Source: UBA8106 sp964569695 (GTDB lineage Bacteria > Acidobacteriota > Vicinamibacteria > Vicinamibacterales > UBA823). From it: a stretch of 21,471 nucleotides of DNA. The translations under genes and the position numbers were made by a program. The stretch's first letter is position 1. Each line of letters begins with the position of its first letter. Below the pieces are notes generated by a model. That model saw only the letters and a list, made by a program, of their open reading frames with translations. It did not search any database and had not been told where the DNA came from. Positions 1 through 8,163 of this stretch are shown here, one piece after another. Location: contig CAZMUA010000026.1 of the NCBI GenBank assembly GCA_964569695.1, positions 1-21,471 on the forward strand. Reading direction: 5' to 3'.

Positions 1-1
1 C

Positions 2-451
2 GCGTCCTTGTTTGGTGCTGTAATTGCTGCCAGAGTCTCACATTTGAAACCTGAATTCGTGGTGTCTCCAGCTCTTGGTGGAGTCGTGATAGGGCTGGAG
101 GTGGCTCGCGGACTGAATACTCGAGCGATCTTTGTTGAGCGACGAGATGGCACGATGGTCCTTCGGAGAGGATTTAAACTGCAGCGTGGCGAACGTGTGC
201 TCGTAGTTGAGGACGTGGTTACAACGGGTCGTTCAACACGTGAAACTATCGAGGTCGTGCATGGTGCAGGCGCTGAGGTAGTTGGTGTAGGCGCAATTGT
301 CAATCGAGGGGGCCCCGCAGTCTCGTTGGACGTCGACCTGCAAACCTTAGTGAGCCTGTCGTTACCAACTTACAAACCGCAGGATTGTCCATTGTGCTCA
401 AACAATGAGCCGCTTGTTCAGCCTGGATCACGACTAAAAGGTAGTGCATAG
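2..451 (+). CDS. pyrE: Orotate phosphoribosyltransferase, 5'-truncated
   Basis: PyrE joins orotate to PRPP to give orotidine 5'-monophosphate in pyrimidine synthesis, in the cytosol. The frame is open from base 2 with no convincing start, so the N-terminus lies outside the window; about 149 residues are present against roughly 190 in the family, so about 40 are missing. The PRPP-binding loop VVEDVVTTGRSTRE is intact and is the diagnostic motif. Upstream, the stretch around SPALGGVVIG matches the usual PyrE strand-loop. The C-terminus carries PTYKPQDCPLC, a tail seen in the PyrE branch of Thermus and Acidobacteria relatives. The TTG at base 8 could be read as a start but would remove conserved N-terminal structure. 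The gene points the same way as truA, with about 69 bases between them. Identification is secure; only the left end is unknown. Confidence 0.93.
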   Translation, partial: ASLFGAVIAARVSHLKPEFVVSPALGGVVIGLEVARGLNTRAIFVERRDGTMVLRRGFKLQRGERVLVVEDVVTTGRSTRETIEVVHGAGAEVVGVGAIVNRGGPAVSLDVDLQTLVSLSLPTYKPQDCPLCSNNEPLVQPGSRLKGSA

Positions 452-520
452 GCCGAGATGAGGTGATTGCCGTTTTTCGCATAAGCGGCTCCTCACCGAA
501 ACGTTCTTGGAATCTTGGTG

Positions 521-1300
521 ATGTTCAGAACCATCAAACTAATCGTAGCCTATGATGGCGCGTCGTACGTGGGATGGCAACGACAGGAAAATGGTAAATC
601 CATTCAGGCTTACGTTGAGGAAGCAATCGAACTTGTTGAGGGTCGGCACGTGGGTATCATTAGTGCTGGTCGCACAGATGCCGGTGTTCATGCGATAGGC
701 CAGGTTGTTAGTGTTCAAATGCACAGAGAGATCGGCGTAGCGGCACTGGTTAGAGCTTTGAATGCGAGCCTGCCGCGGGATATTCGGATCTTACAAGCTC
801 AGGAAGCCGCCTCTGATTTCAATGCACGTCGAGCTGTAAAGACTAAACATTATCGATACCGGATTGTTGTTGGTGACAGCATTAGCCCATTCGAGTACCG
901 GTATGCATGGCATGTGACACAGAATCTTGATTGTTCAGCCATGCTTGAGGCTGGCGCTTTGTTGGAAGGCGAGCATGATTTCGCAGCCTTTCAAGCAGCT
1001 GGCAGTTCAGTCCAGACCACCCTGCGTCGCATTCTTCGACTTGAGATTAGTCGATGTTCTTTAGGGGATCGCACGATCGACACTTTTCCAGTCGTAGATG
1101 GTTCGCTCGTTACGATCGATGTTGAAGGAAACGGATTTCTTCGGCATATGGTTCGAATCATTGTTGGAACGCTCGTTGATATCGGTGCAGGCCGACGACC
1201 GCCGGAGAGTATTAAGCACATAATCCAAAACCGTGATCGTAGCGAAGCCGGGCCAACGGCACCAGCCCGTGGTTTGTTTTTGGTAAGAGTGAACTACTGA
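521..1300 (+). CDS. truA: tRNA pseudouridine(38-40) synthase TruA
   Basis: TruA converts uridines 38-40 in the tRNA anticodon arm to pseudouridine. The protein opens with the family pattern IKLIVAYDGASYVGWQRQ and has the catalytic motif SAGRTDAGVHA, with the nucleophilic aspartate at residue 53. Later come the FLRHMVRIIVGTL helix and the C-terminal GLFLVRVNY ending, both typical. At about 259 residues it has the normal length. I chose the ATG at 521; an in-frame TTG (515) and GTG (518) lie just before it and would add two residues. No strong Shine-Dalgarno sequence is visible for any of them. It lies between pyrE and uppS on the same strand and may be co-transcribed with them. Function is certain at family level. 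Confidence 0.96.
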   Translation: MFRTIKLIVAYDGASYVGWQRQENGKSIQAYVEEAIELVEGRHVGIISAGRTDAGVHAIGQVVSVQMHREIGVAALVRALNASLPRDIRILQAQEAASDFNARRAVKTKHYRYRIVVGDSISPFEYRYAWHVTQNLDCSAMLEAGALLEGEHDFAAFQAAGSSVQTTLRRILRLEISRCSLGDRTIDTFPVVDGSLVTIDVEGNGFLRHMVRIIVGTLVDIGAGRRPPESIKHIIQNRDRSEAGPTAPARGLFLVRVNY

Positions 1301-1336
1301 CTCATGACATAAATTCTTGGCCAGCTTGAACACCCA

Positions 1337-1368
1337 CCTAACACCTTGTATCATCAAGGTTTGTTAGG
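1337..1368 (+). other. Imperfect inverted repeat (RNA hairpin) between truA and uppS
   Basis: CCTAACA plus CCTTG on the left pairs with CAAGG plus TGTTAGG on the right around a 6-base loop, with a two-T bulge. That gives 12 base pairs. No T-run follows, so it is not a classical intrinsic terminator. It may be an attenuator, a processing site or an mRNA end stabiliser. It lies just before the TTG at 1374, which makes the downstream ATG at 1419 the more plausible uppS start. Confidence 0.45.
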
Positions 1369-1418
1369 ATTCGTTGCGCGTAGATCGTCTTTTCAAGGCT
1401 GGAGGATTGCGCCGCATT

Positions 1419-2201
1419 ATGTCACTTGAAGATGTTCTAAATTGGGTTGATCCTGAATCGATAGAAGCATCTTTGGCGAGGCAAATTGACTTTGATCGGC
1501 TTCCCACACATGCCGCAATCATCATGGATGGGAACGGTCGTTGGGCCGCGCAACGAGGACTGCCACGGGTGCAAGGTCATAGTGCTGGTATTGACTCAGT
1601 GCGTGATGTTGTGGAGGCATCTGCCAGACTTGGGATCCCAGTGGTAACCTTGTACGCGTTTTCGGTCGAAAATTGGAAGCGCCCGCAAAACGAAATCAAG
1701 ACTTTAATGGGCCTGTTGAAGAAGTATCTACGCTTGGAACTACGAACGCTATTAAAGAACAACATTCGCTTTCAAGTGATCGGGCGTGAGGATGAGCTGG
1801 CTGATGATGTTCGTCGAGAATTGGAATTCGCCCAAGAGGAGACCAAGGGTGATACGGGCATGGTCTTCAATATTGCGTTGAATTACGGTGGACGAGCGGA
1901 AATAGTTGATGCAGCACGTCGAGCCATTCAGTCTAATGTTCAAGCCAACGAATTAGATGAAACGCTCTTTGCAGAATTTTTGTACACCAGTGGTCAGCCA
2001 GATCCAGATCTTTTGATTCGTACGAGCGGCGAGATGCGTGTGAGCAACTTTCTGCTCTGGCAGATAGCCTACGCAGAGATCTGGGTAACCGAGACTTTGT
2101 GGCCAGATTTTCGTTGTCGCCATTTATTCGAAGCGTTACTTGCTTACCAGAAGCGCAATCGGCGGTACGGTGGTATCGCTAGACCGGCTGTTGTTGGCTG
2201 A
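1419..2201 (+). CDS. uppS: Isoprenyl transferase (undecaprenyl diphosphate synthase)
   Basis: A cis-prenyltransferase that extends farnesyl diphosphate with isopentenyl diphosphate to make the C55 carrier lipid for cell-wall polymers. The signature HAAIIMDGNGRWA is present, with the catalytic aspartate at residue 37. The C-terminal signature RTSGEMRVSNFLLWQIAYAE is near perfect, followed by LWPDF. About 260 residues, normal for the family. The frame is open from a TTG at 1374, but I prefer ATG 1419. It has a GGAGG 13 bases upstream (rather far) and leaves an N-terminus of usual length, and a hairpin sits before the TTG. Followed after 15 bases by a cupredoxin gene and then by cdsA-dxr-rseP, the usual neighbours of uppS. 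In many bacteria tsf-pyrH-frr precede uppS; here pyrE-truA do. Confidence 0.95.
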   Translation: MSLEDVLNWVDPESIEASLARQIDFDRLPTHAAIIMDGNGRWAAQRGLPRVQGHSAGIDSVRDVVEASARLGIPVVTLYAFSVENWKRPQNEIKTLMGLLKKYLRLELRTLLKNNIRFQVIGREDELADDVRRELEFAQEETKGDTGMVFNIALNYGGRAEIVDAARRAIQSNVQANELDETLFAEFLYTSGQPDPDLLIRTSGEMRVSNFLLWQIAYAEIWVTETLWPDFRCRHLFEALLAYQKRNRRYGGIARPAVVG

Positions 2202-2216
2202 CTGTTACACTGACGA

Positions 2217-2879
2217 GTGTCTTTGACTCAGTTCTCTTCCATTCTCACGCTCCTCTTTGTTGGTACCGTATGGTTTGTTCACCTCGGTTGTACCCCTATG
2301 ACCGAACCGACAGAGGAACGACGTAACGTGCCAATAACGGCGACAAATGTCGAGGGTGTTATTGTCAAAGGATTAGCGCCTCCAGTGGCTGGAGGATTTC
2401 ATTCAGCCATCCTATTCGAGCAAGACGGACCTCAAGCAAAACCATTACCAAGAGCCACAGTAACCATGGATCAGCGTGGTTTAGTATTCGTTCCAGGTTT
2501 ACTCGTCGCCCGAGTCGGACAGGAGGTGGCTTTTACGAATGGAGATGATGTGCTGCACAACGTTCACGTAACGAATGCAGCCACACTTGAGACGATCTTT
2601 AATGTCGCTACTCCGAGTAATGGGGCGTATCTTCATATTTTTGAGAGTGTTGGGACCTACAGTGTGTCTTGCGACGTGCATCCGGCGATGGCCGCGTACA
2701 TATTGGTCACAGAAGCAGACTATGCGGTAGTCGCTCAACGGGGAGGTCAGTTTGCATTATCCGATATACCGCTTGGTCGTTATACAGTGAGCGTTTGGAA
2801 TGTTGATGCCAAGCGCCGTAGTGTGCGTAAAATTGACCTTACAGGGGAGACAGAACTGAATCTCGTAACACCAGAGTAA
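2217..2879 (+). CDS. Exported cupredoxin (amicyanin/plastocyanin-like blue copper protein)
   Basis: A predicted extracytoplasmic type I copper protein of 220 residues. Residues 1-25 form a hydrophobic export segment ending LGC; Cys25 could be lipidated, but His at -3 is off the lipobox consensus and the n-region lacks a positive charge. The cupredoxin fold covers about residues 65-165. The LHNVH motif supplies the first His ligand (114), and CDVHPAM gives Cys152, His155 and Met158. This C-x2-H-x2-M spacing is that of amicyanin. Residues 170-220 look like a small beta domain of carboxypeptidase-regulatory type (GQFALSDIPLGRYTVSVWN). The start is GTG; an in-frame stop at 2211 rules out extension, and the next ATG (2298) would lose the signal segment. 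Likely an electron carrier or copper binder; its partner is unknown. Its place between uppS and cdsA is unusual. Confidence 0.82.
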   Translation: MSLTQFSSILTLLFVGTVWFVHLGCTPMTEPTEERRNVPITATNVEGVIVKGLAPPVAGGFHSAILFEQDGPQAKPLPRATVTMDQRGLVFVPGLLVARVGQEVAFTNGDDVLHNVHVTNAATLETIFNVATPSNGAYLHIFESVGTYSVSCDVHPAMAAYILVTEADYAVVAQRGGQFALSDIPLGRYTVSVWNVDAKRRSVRKIDLTGETELNLVTPE

Positions 2880-2978
2880 AGGTGGCAAGGGAAAGTGATA
2901 AATCCAGAATCCAAGTTCATGCAAATACCCTGCAACGAATCGAATGGCGTTGTCATTGCCCGTGAAGGGTCACTCTAA

Positions 2979-3773
2979 ATGACTCGTGTCCTTAGTGGTG
3001 TAGTGATGATTGCCATCGTTGTTGGTGCAACATGGTGGCTGCCAGCAGGAGGTACACTCGTACTGGCTGGAATCGTCTTGGTTATTGCCGGGATTGAATA
3101 CTGCAGACTCACTTTTAATCTTAGTACTCGCTTACTAACTTTGTTGGTCCGGCTGTTAATCATAACGGCTGCACTAGCAACTAGTGCGTTAGTTGCGAGG
3201 GTTGAGATGCCGACCGCAGCGGTAATGGCTACAACGTTTGCAATAGGTTCTATTGCATTGACTCGTCAATCGTTACGGCACGATGAGCGTTGGTATGCTT
3301 TGGTAGCTATCATGTTTGCGCCACTCTATCTTGGCTTACCCATGGGGTCATTCGTAGCGATTCGAGCAGAGTTTGGGCCCGAGGCGGTACTTCTTATACT
3401 GGCGACGCTTGTTGCGAGCGATACCACACAGTACTACGGGGGTCGAATGTTTGGACAACGACTCTTGGCACCCATCACTAGTCCGAAAAAAACCGTTGAG
3501 GGTGCGCTGGTAGGTGTAGTTGCCGGAACGCTGGTTTTTACAATTATAGGGGCGTGGTGGTTTCCAAACGCTGTTTGGTGGCTTCGCGTATTGTTTGGAC
3601 TTGGATTGGTTGGCGTAGGTATTGTTGGAGATCTATTTGAGTCTTTCCTGAAGCGCGCAGCCAGGGTTAAGGACGTCTCTGCGTTGATTCCTGGACATGG
3701 GGGTGTGCTTGATCGTCTTGATAGTTTCTTGTTCGCGATGCCACTTTATTATCTGATTTTGGGTACGCTGTAA
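2979..3773 (+). CDS. cdsA: Phosphatidate cytidylyltransferase
   Basis: An inner-membrane enzyme that turns phosphatidic acid and CTP into CDP-diacylglycerol, the branch point of phospholipid synthesis. The protein (264 residues) is almost wholly hydrophobic, with several membrane helices from residue 5 on. The PROSITE-type CDS signature is complete near the C-terminus: SFLKRAARVKDVSALIPGHGG followed by VLDRLD, with the metal-binding aspartates. The SPKKTVEGALVG motif before it is also typical. It starts at ATG 2979 after a 99-base spacer in which I see only weak short stems. It ends 10 bases before dxr, so the two are surely co-transcribed. The cdsA-dxr-rseP order is the widely conserved one. 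Confidence 0.95.
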   Translation: MTRVLSGVVMIAIVVGATWWLPAGGTLVLAGIVLVIAGIEYCRLTFNLSTRLLTLLVRLLIITAALATSALVARVEMPTAAVMATTFAIGSIALTRQSLRHDERWYALVAIMFAPLYLGLPMGSFVAIRAEFGPEAVLLILATLVASDTTQYYGGRMFGQRLLAPITSPKKTVEGALVGVVAGTLVFTIIGAWWFPNAVWWLRVLFGLGLVGVGIVGDLFESFLKRAARVKDVSALIPGHGGVLDRLDSFLFAMPLYYLILGTL

Positions 3774-3783
3774 GGAAGTATTA

Positions 3784-4968
3784 ATGAAACACGTTGCCAT
3801 CCTGGGCTCAACGGGGTCAGTGGGCACGAGTGCCCTTGATGTGGTTAGTGCGCATAGCGAGAAGCTGTGTGTGGTTGGACTTGCCGCTGGGGAAAATGTA
3901 GAGCGTTTTTCAGATCAGGTTGAGAAATTTAAGCCCAGCACCATTGCCATGGCAACTCCAGCGGCTCTCACAAGCGTACAGAATCGGCTTCATGAGGCAG
4001 ATATAGATGTGAAGTCAGCTTCGTTCGGGACGGAAGGATTAATTGCAGTGGCAACTCACCCGGACGCCGATGTTGTCTTGTGTGCGTCCTCGGGTACGGC
4101 AGCACTTGAGGCTGTGCTAATGGCCATTGATGCGGGAAAAACGATTGCGCTGGCAAATAAGGAAGTTTTAGTGATGGCTGGAGGTCTTGTGACCGAGTTG
4201 GCGCGCCAGCGGCAAGTTTCTATACTGCCTGTGGATAGTGAGCACAACGCTATTCATCAATGCCTGCAAGGCCAGACTGATGCAGATATCAAGCGCTTAA
4301 TTTTGACAGCTTCCGGCGGACCTTTTCGAGGTCAGTCGGGCACCGCGCTGCAAGACGTGACTCCAGAAAAGGCGCTTCGTCATCCCACATGGACCATGGG
4401 GGCTAAGATCACAATTGATTCAGCCACGATGATGAACAAGGGGCTTGAAGTCATTGAAGCGCACTGGCTTTTTGGAGTGCAACCGAACAACATCGACGTT
4501 CTTATACATCCTCAGTCGATCGTTCATTCAATGGTGGAGTTTCGTGACGGATCAGTAATTGCTCAACTGGGCATTGCCGACATGCGACTGCCTATCCAGT
4601 ACGCTTTGTCCTACCCGGAACGTTGGGATGGAAATCTGCCAGGACTCGACCTTACTCAGTGCGAAACTCTGCAGTTCCAGCACCCGGATCACACGCATTT
4701 CCCTTGTCTTGAACTCGCGTATCGAGCTTTAAAGGGTAAAGCGGAGATGTCAATCGCCTTAAATGCGGCCAATGAAGTCGCTGTAGAGGCATTTCTCGAC
4801 GGTGAATTGGCGTTTATGCACATTCCGACCATCATTGAACGAGCTCTCGATGCTCGTGATCTGATGGCACCAATGAACATCCGTACGGTAGGTGACGTTC
4901 GGGAAATTGATCGCTGGGCTCGGGATTTTTCCAATGAGCAGGTGACCGAGTTAGAATCAAAGCAGTAA
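3784..4968 (+). CDS. dxr: 1-deoxy-D-xylulose 5-phosphate reductoisomerase
   Basis: The committed step of the MEP isoprenoid pathway: NADPH-dependent conversion of DXP to 2-C-methyl-D-erythritol 4-phosphate. Visible motifs, in order, are the nucleotide-binding loop GSTGSVG (residues 8-14), ANKEVLVMAGG, and PVDSEHNAI with metal ligands Asp151 and Glu153. These are followed by LTASGGPF, the HPTWTMGAKITIDSATM loop, and MNKGLEVIEAHW with Glu222. All catalytic residues are in place. 394 residues, normal length. A GGAAG sits 7 bases before the ATG. cdsA ends 10 bases upstream and rseP starts 99 bases downstream. Another MEP gene, ispG, lies about 5.5 kb away on the other strand. Confidence 0.97.
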   Translation: MKHVAILGSTGSVGTSALDVVSAHSEKLCVVGLAAGENVERFSDQVEKFKPSTIAMATPAALTSVQNRLHEADIDVKSASFGTEGLIAVATHPDADVVLCASSGTAALEAVLMAIDAGKTIALANKEVLVMAGGLVTELARQRQVSILPVDSEHNAIHQCLQGQTDADIKRLILTASGGPFRGQSGTALQDVTPEKALRHPTWTMGAKITIDSATMMNKGLEVIEAHWLFGVQPNNIDVLIHPQSIVHSMVEFRDGSVIAQLGIADMRLPIQYALSYPERWDGNLPGLDLTQCETLQFQHPDHTHFPCLELAYRALKGKAEMSIALNAANEVAVEAFLDGELAFMHIPTIIERALDARDLMAPMNIRTVGDVREIDRWARDFSNEQVTELESKQ

Positions 4969-5067
4969 GTGCAAAGCTATACAGGCCTGTGTGCTCGATC
5001 CGCGGGTTGCAATTGAATGAGAGAGTGGTCGGTCGCACATAATTTTTAGGACGCGAGGTTAAGAATT

Positions 5068-6387
5068 TTGCTGACAAGTATTGCGGCATTCACGTTCGTA
5101 CTTGGTGTGTTGGTGTTCGTGCACGAGATGGGTCATTTCCTGATGGCCAGAAGGATTGGGATAAGGGTGTTGACCTTTTCATTGGGATTTGGACCAAAGC
5201 TGCTAACCGTAAGACGTGGTGATACGGACTACTGTATTAGTGCGATTCCTCTCGGTGGCTATGTGAAGATGGCCGGCGAGAATCCTGATGATGTTCAATC
5301 AGGGGCCGATGACGAGTTTCTCTCGAAAACGAAGTGGGAGCGTTTCCAGGTTCTCATCATGGGTCCCGCCATGAATATCCTCTTGGCCTTCGTCGTTATG
5401 GCAGTGGTGTTGTATCAAGGAGCGGATGTGCCCGCCTACGAGGAACAACCTCCGATTGTTGGATACGTCATGGAAGCTTCACCGGCTGAACAAAGTGGGA
5501 TTCGTGTCGGTGATCTAATTCTTAGCATTGGCGGTCGACCTGTTCAGACTTGGGAGGAATTGTTTGTCGCAGTCATGCCGAGGGCTGAACGTGAACTTGA
5601 AGTGGTGCTCAGGCGTGGCTTGCAGGAGGTGACAGTTCAGGTTACACCGGAGGCTCAAACACAGTTCCAAGTTGGCGACTTGGGTGTCGTGCCGATTATG
5701 CAGCCACAAATTCTCAATGTGATGACTGGTGACCCAGCGGACCTCGCCGGCATTAAACCCCGCGACGTCATTACAGCAGTCAATGATGAACCGATCACGC
5801 GAGATAACCCATTTGTAGAAACTATTAATGCAAATGCTGACGTAGCTTTAATGTTGACAGTTGTTCGCGGCAGCCAGACACTCAAGATTGAGGTAACCCC
5901 TGCCTTGCGTGGGAACGTGGGCTTGATTGGTGTCGAACTGAGTCCATTTGAAGTAAGAACTATTGAGCCGGGACCACTGCAAGCCATCCAGATGAGTTTT
6001 GAGAAGAACTACGCATGGTCTGGATTAATCTTTCAAACTCTTGGTGGATTATTAACAAGTGAAACCTCTCCGAAGCAATTAGTTGGGCCGTTGGGAATCG
6101 CTCAGCTCTCCGGAGGTGCAGCCCAAATAGGCCTGGTCGCACTCTTTACGTTAATGGCTATGATTAGTTTGAATCTGGGTATTTTAAACCTCTTGCCTAT
6201 TCCTGTGTTGGATGGTGGGCACATTTTCATCATGGCTCTTGAAGGACTCTCGCGTCGAGATTTCAGTGTTCGAATCAAGGAGAAAATTCAACTGGCCGGG
6301 TTTGTCGTAATTTTGATGTTAATGGTCACTGTGATCTACAACGATTTAACACGAATAAATTGGGGAGAGTGGCTTGGGTTATGGTGA
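5068..6387 (+). CDS. rseP: RIP metalloprotease RseP (site-2 protease)
   Basis: A membrane-embedded zinc protease that cuts single-pass substrates within the bilayer, typically anti-sigma factors or signal-peptide remnants. The HEMGH zinc site is at residues 19-23 in the first membrane helix. The LDGG motif (NLLPIPVLDGG, with Asp382) lies in the third helix. Two PDZ-like regions lie between them, about residues 125-200 and 210-290, giving the two-PDZ layout of E. coli RseP. 439 residues, usual length. The start is TTG with GAGG nine bases upstream; the first membrane helix follows at once, so there is little room for another start. A 99-base spacer follows dxr, with no strong promoter or terminator. 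The gene end lies close to the start of the next peptidase gene. No obvious anti-sigma substrate is encoded in this window. Confidence 0.95.
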   Translation: MLTSIAAFTFVLGVLVFVHEMGHFLMARRIGIRVLTFSLGFGPKLLTVRRGDTDYCISAIPLGGYVKMAGENPDDVQSGADDEFLSKTKWERFQVLIMGPAMNILLAFVVMAVVLYQGADVPAYEEQPPIVGYVMEASPAEQSGIRVGDLILSIGGRPVQTWEELFVAVMPRAERELEVVLRRGLQEVTVQVTPEAQTQFQVGDLGVVPIMQPQILNVMTGDPADLAGIKPRDVITAVNDEPITRDNPFVETINANADVALMLTVVRGSQTLKIEVTPALRGNVGLIGVELSPFEVRTIEPGPLQAIQMSFEKNYAWSGLIFQTLGGLLTSETSPKQLVGPLGIAQLSGGAAQIGLVALFTLMAMISLNLGILNLLPIPVLDGGHIFIMALEGLSRRDFSVRIKEKIQLAGFVVILMLMVTVIYNDLTRINWGEWLGLW

Positions 6388-6404
6388 TGACAGCGAGGTT
6401 TGAA

Positions 6405-7988
6405 ATGAGAAATCGCATCATGGTTGCTGTACTATTTGCACTCTGGTTGGGAGTTGTGCCAATTGCTGCTGACGAGCCTGTTGATACTGAGGTCAACTGG
6501 CGAATTCGTCAGGAAGGCACAGCGAATTCAAAAATTCTTCACACCTTACACTACCTAACGGATGTTTACGGCCCACGCTTAACCGGTTCCCCTAATCTTG
6601 AAGCAGCAGCACGGTGGGCTGTGGAGCAGCTTGAAGAATGGGGTCTTCAAAATGGCCATCTTGAAGCTTGGGACTTCGGTCATCCGGGCTGGCTCAATGA
6701 ACGACTTACGGCTCATATCATCTCACCTGTTAAAGATCACCTTGTCTGTGAGGTGCTAGCATGGACTCCGGGCACTGAAGGTACTGTAAAGGGAGATGTA
6801 TACCAGCTTCGTCCGCCGCTGCGCCCGACTGAAGAGGAATTGTCGACGTACTTTGACTCGGTCCAAGATGCTGTTGCTGGAAAGATCGTACTTCTTGGGG
6901 AGCACCGGTTGGTACCGGTTACGCTGGCTGGGAGTGCTCGGCGTCGTGAGGAGTCAACACTCCGAGCGGACTACAATCCGGAGGGTAATAATCCTTCTAC
7001 GCAAGTCAGTCCGCAGCGTCAATCGACGTCAGCGGAGACGGACGTCCTATCGGCTCGAGAAGTTACCCAGCGGGTAGCAAGATTTTTACGGAGTAGCGGG
7101 GCACTGGTGCAGGTGAACGATGCCGGTCGAGATCACGGGCAAATTAGAGCCTTCTCGAATCGTACGTATGATCCTGAACAGGTCTTGCCGACCGTCATTA
7201 TGCGGAACGAGGACTTTGGTCGTATTGCGAGATTATTGGAGCATGATGCGGTTGCGCTTGAGTTCAATATAGTCAATCGCTGGTATCCAGAGGGAAGCAC
7301 TTCGTACAATGCCATCGCTGAAATTCCTGGAACAGATAAGGCGGACGAAGTAATCATGTTGGGCGGTCACCTCGACTCTTGGCATGCAGCCACTGGTGCT
7401 ACTGACAATGGAATTGGTAGTGCTGTCATGATGGAGGCAGCTCGTATTTTGCAGGCCATTGGCTCAGCACCACGCCGTACTATTCGAGTAGCACTATGGA
7501 GTGGTGAAGAGCAAGGGCTGCTAGGTTCACAGGCGTATGTTGAAAAGCATTTTGGTACTTTTGAACAACCGAAGCCGGCATATGGCAAGTTCGGTGGGTA
7601 CTTTAATATCGACTCAGGTACAGGACGAGTTCGCGCCGCGCAGGTGTTTGGACCGAAAGAGGCTGCTGACATACTCCGCACAGCACTTTTACCCTTTCAA
7701 GATCTGGGAGTTGTGGGTGTGAGGGCAACGGTAAGCCGTCGCCGAGGTGGTTCCGATCACACTTCGTTTAACGAAGTTGGCTTACCTGGGATTGGGATGC
7801 GGCAGGACCCCATTCAGTATGGTACTTATACTTGGCATACGAACCTCGATACTTACGAACGAGTCATTGAAGCGGATGCCATAAAATCTGCCATCTCGAT
7901 TGCGGCAGCGGTTTACCATCTAGCTATGCGTGAGGAATTGTTGCCCAGACTTGAAGGGTCAGACATGCCCTCGCGTTCAGGTGGATAG
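6405..7988 (+). CDS. Secreted M28 family metallopeptidase (carboxypeptidase Q-like)
   Basis: A predicted exported di-zinc aminopeptidase or carboxypeptidase of about 527 residues. A signal peptide spans residues 1-22 (MRNR, hydrophobic core, then VPIAA before DEP). The M28 catalytic residues are complete: GGHLDSW gives His322 and Asp324, TDNG gives Asp334, SGEEQG gives the catalytic Glu368 and ligand Glu369, and NIDSG gives Asp403. SDHTSF gives His452. The N-terminal region before residue 290 is long and may hold a PA-like insert (inference). I chose ATG 6405 because GAGG sits six bases before it and the signal peptide then begins properly. The frame stays open back to 6360 inside rseP; an ATG at 6387 would overlap the rseP stop. 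Co-transcription with rseP is likely. The substrate is unknown; peptide scavenging is likely. Confidence 0.88.
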   Translation: MRNRIMVAVLFALWLGVVPIAADEPVDTEVNWRIRQEGTANSKILHTLHYLTDVYGPRLTGSPNLEAAARWAVEQLEEWGLQNGHLEAWDFGHPGWLNERLTAHIISPVKDHLVCEVLAWTPGTEGTVKGDVYQLRPPLRPTEEELSTYFDSVQDAVAGKIVLLGEHRLVPVTLAGSARRREESTLRADYNPEGNNPSTQVSPQRQSTSAETDVLSAREVTQRVARFLRSSGALVQVNDAGRDHGQIRAFSNRTYDPEQVLPTVIMRNEDFGRIARLLEHDAVALEFNIVNRWYPEGSTSYNAIAEIPGTDKADEVIMLGGHLDSWHAATGATDNGIGSAVMMEAARILQAIGSAPRRTIRVALWSGEEQGLLGSQAYVEKHFGTFEQPKPAYGKFGGYFNIDSGTGRVRAAQVFGPKEAADILRTALLPFQDLGVVGVRATVSRRRGGSDHTSFNEVGLPGIGMRQDPIQYGTYTWHTNLDTYERVIEADAIKSAISIAAAVYHLAMREELLPRLEGSDMPSRSGG

Positions 7989-8163
7989 TTTTTATCGACT
8001 CCAATCACGTTACGGCCAAAAAACATCCGTTAATAACGCCCGCAGGTTGTGTCAGCATCTTAAGAGCGACCGGCCGTAGCTGGCAGTACCAAGCATTGTG
8101 GGCCACGGTTGTTCCATTCGATCAGTAGGAAAGTGCAAAAGTAGCCTAGCAGGCCATTACCCA

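Noticed and set aside
4981..4990. ACAGGCCTGT palindrome between dxr and rseP
   Set aside because: Ten bases of symmetry with no loop or neighbouring signal is expected by chance.
8098..8163. Longer N-terminus for the MATE gene from GTG 8098
   Set aside because: The added 22 residues are polar with two cysteines and do not resemble MATE N-termini; ATG 8164 gives normal length.
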